From contig NZ_CP064032.1 in NCBI RefSeq assembly GCF_049532905.1, positions 1,178,001 to 1,242,000 of the forward strand: 64,000 nt of DNA, written 5' to 3'. The translations under genes and the position numbers were made by a program. Of the stretch, positions 62,516-64,000 are shown one piece after another (within the stretch, counting starts at the first letter, position 1; each line of letters begins with the position of its first letter). Origin of the DNA: Dyella_B nitratireducens. Its GTDB lineage: Bacteria; Pseudomonadota; Gammaproteobacteria; Xanthomonadales; Rhodanobacteraceae. The notes beneath the pieces were generated by a model, which saw nothing but the letters and a program-made list of their open reading frames with translations, did not search any database and was not told the origin of the DNA.

Positions 62516-63919
62516 GTGCGGTTGTTTCGTAAGGATTTACCTCATGGCCGTGGAATACCCCTGGTGCGTGCGCTGGGGTTGGCATGCGTCGTAGGCCTGT
62601 CGGGCTGCGCCACTTACTCCCACTTGCCGCTGGGCGAAGGGCAGGGTGCCAAGGATGTATCGCAGCTCTCTGTCGACACATCGACCATGCCGCTGCCGGC
62701 GTTGCGCTCCCATCCATTCGATCTATCCCATGGGATGGACGTTACCGACGCGGCGATCCTGGCGGTTGCCAATAGCCCGGATTTGAAGGTGATGCGGGAC
62801 CAGGTAGGTATCGCACGTGCGCAAGCGTTCCAGGCGGGATTGCTGCCGGACCCGCAAATCTCCATCAATCAGGAATATCTCACCCATCCCATTCCGGGTT
62901 ACCGGACCTCGTCCGCCTACGGCATCAGTGAAGACATCACCAGTTTGCTGCTTCGCTCCACCCGCAAGGCCGCGGCTAATGCGCAGGCCGATCAGGCCAA
63001 CCTGGACTTGCTCTGGGCGGAGTGGCAGACCATTGCCCAGGCGCGGCAGCTGTTCAACCAGGTTGTTTCACTGCGCGAACAGCAGCGGCAATTTGCCGCA
63101 GAGCAGGTCGCCCTTGCACCTGTGGATGGCTACGTGCGCAAAGCATTGCAGGAAGGCAATCTCACGTTTGATGCCGCCAGCGCAGGCCTCAATGCGTATG
63201 CCGATGCCACCAAGCGGCTATCCGATGGCACCGTGCAATTGCACCAGGCGGAGCACGATCTGCGCGTGTTGCTCGGGTTGGCACCGGATGCGCCGCTGGA
63301 GCTGATCGGGGAGCCTTTCAAGGCTTCACCCACGCCTGACCAGGTCGAGGTCGCGCTGGCCAGCCTGCCGCAGCGGCGGCCGGACTTGTTGGCACTGCAG
63401 GCTGGTTACAAATCACAAGAGGCCACCTTGCGCGGCGCCATTCGTGCGCAATTTCCCGCGCTGACGTTTGGCGTCGATCGCCAAAGCGACAACTCCGGCA
63501 TCCCTTCGCATGGCATCAATATCGGCGTGACCTTGCCGCTGTTCGACCGCAACCGCGGCAATATCGCGATCGAAAAAGCGACACGGCAACAGCTCAAAGA
63601 TGACTACGAAAACCGTGTGCTGACGACGCGCAATGACATTCGCCAGCTGATGCTCGATCAGGACACGCTGACCAAGCAGCTCGAACAATCACAGGCGCAA
63701 TCCAAGCGCCTGGATGAAGCACGCCGCGCCGCTGAAAGTGCTTGGCAAAAAGGTTTGCTCGACTGGCCGACCTATTTGTCCATCCGTGCCAATGCGCTCA
63801 GCGCAGACACGGATTACATTGCGGCACGCGACCAGCAATCGCAGCAAGCCATTGCGCTGGAAGCCTTGCTCGGCAGCACCGATCTTCAACCGTCCTCCGC
63901 CTCTGCGTCCAAACCATGA
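62516..63919 (+). CDS. Outer-membrane efflux lipoprotein (TolC/NodT family)
   Basis: About 467 residues from GTG 62516 with GGTGGAG at proper distance; a TTG at 62510 is in frame. The N-terminus is a lipoprotein signal with lipobox GLSGC (Cys about residue 31). Two outer-membrane efflux repeats follow: ILAVANSPDLKVMRDQVGIARAQAFQAGLLPDPQIS and RRPDLLALQAGYKSQEATLRGAIRAQFP, each with the helical hairpins that form the periplasmic tunnel. LPLFDRNRGNIAIEKATRQQL is the conserved heavy-metal (CzcC/CusC) type segment. It overlaps the next lipoprotein gene by 4 bp, so this is the start of an RND efflux operon. Confidence 0.92.
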   Translation: MRLFRKDLPHGRGIPLVRALGLACVVGLSGCATYSHLPLGEGQGAKDVSQLSVDTSTMPLPALRSHPFDLSHGMDVTDAAILAVANSPDLKVMRDQVGIARAQAFQAGLLPDPQISINQEYLTHPIPGYRTSSAYGISEDITSLLLRSTRKAAANAQADQANLDLLWAEWQTIAQARQLFNQVVSLREQQRQFAAEQVALAPVDGYVRKALQEGNLTFDAASAGLNAYADATKRLSDGTVQLHQAEHDLRVLLGLAPDAPLELIGEPFKASPTPDQVEVALASLPQRRPDLLALQAGYKSQEATLRGAIRAQFPALTFGVDRQSDNSGIPSHGINIGVTLPLFDRNRGNIAIEKATRQQLKDDYENRVLTTRNDIRQLMLDQDTLTKQLEQSQAQSKRLDEARRAAESAWQKGLLDWPTYLSIRANALSADTDYIAARDQQSQQAIALEALLGSTDLQPSSASASKP

Positions 63920-64000
63920 ATCGACTTGTCCTTACGCGTGCCGCGCTAGCGGCAGTGATGCTTGCTGCACTGGCCGGTTGCGGCAAAGGTGGTGCCGCCG
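63916..64000 (+). CDS. Lipoprotein, probably RND periplasmic adaptor (N-terminal fragment)
   Basis: Only 28 codons lie in the window. The start ATG overlaps the efflux gene stop (ATGA). The N-terminus is a lipoprotein signal (RLVLTRAALAAVMLAALAGC with lipobox LAGC). By position after an outer-membrane efflux gene, a HlyD/AcrA-type membrane fusion protein is expected; the fold itself is outside the window. Confidence 0.7.
   Translation, partial: MNRLVLTRAALAAVMLAALAGCGKGGAA

Overview
The window reads as a chromosome segment of a gammaproteobacterium of the Xanthomonadales, most like the Rhodanobacteraceae (Dyella, Rhodanobacter, Luteibacter, Frateuria). This is inferred from gene order (pyrG-kdsA-small membrane gene-eno-ftsB-truD-surE-pcm-yqaA-nlpD with no rpoS; rlmE-ftsH; rluB-scpB-scpA; serC-pheA-aroA; uvrC-pgsA-tRNA-Gly-tRNA-Cys), fairly high GC, a bo3 oxidase, TonB-receptor remains and de novo NAD synthesis from tryptophan. 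It is mostly core housekeeping DNA with small accessory insertions. No prophage, CRISPR array or intact insertion sequence was seen.

Layout. 1-8 kb: an outer-membrane barrel protein cut by the window edge, a NUDIX hydrolase, 3-hydroxyanthranilate dioxygenase, a lipoprotein gene broken by an in-frame TGA, parE, an unusual Ser/Thr-rich protein and an aminopeptidase P. 8-12 kb: cyoABCD. 12.3-13.4 kb: a lone class I terpene synthase. 13.5-23.4 kb: CTP synthase, KDO synthesis, enolase, FtsB, TruD, an AIG2-like protein, an Smr protein, SurE, Pcm, YqaA and NlpD. 23.5-26.9 kb: Mth938-like protein, YhbY, RlmE and FtsH. 27-29.5 kb: DUF2239 protein, a decayed TonB receptor, an AraC/PAS regulator and ArsC. 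29.5-32.8 kb: RluB, ScpB, ScpA. 32.8-33.5 kb: a gene-free stretch with strong hairpins ahead of a PilZ gene. 34-43 kb: FadD, a lipoprotein, divergent AcnA and AcnB, and an OxyR-like regulator without the redox loop. 43-49.9 kb: HflD, MnmA, NudJ-like, ClpS, ClpA, IF-1, a PHA-system protein and an FHA protein. 50-57.5 kb: SerC, PheA, AroA, KdsB, a low-molecular-weight phosphatase, UvrC and PgsA. 57.5-58 kb: two identical tRNA-Gly and one tRNA-Cys. 58-64 kb: accessory genes (51-residue membrane protein, DUF4386 protein, DHFR-like protein, secreted protein, MASE1 sensor with a degenerate kinase core) and the start of an RND efflux operon.

The most unusual signal is a family of about 75-bp inverted repeats in two subfamilies, seven copies in all. 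They lie at gene 3' ends, and the conserved terminal GTAG supplies the actual stop codon of truD, the AraC regulator, the LysR regulator, hflD and the terpene synthase. A mutated copy of the same end supplies the stop of arsC. In two places one element ends both convergent neighbours. Other leads are the terpene synthase, the 46-bp-arm inverted repeat that reaches to 2 bp before the FHA start codon, the OxyR paralogue lacking the cysteine loop, the in-frame TGA in the lipoprotein gene, and the absence of ispD-ispF between ftsB and truD.
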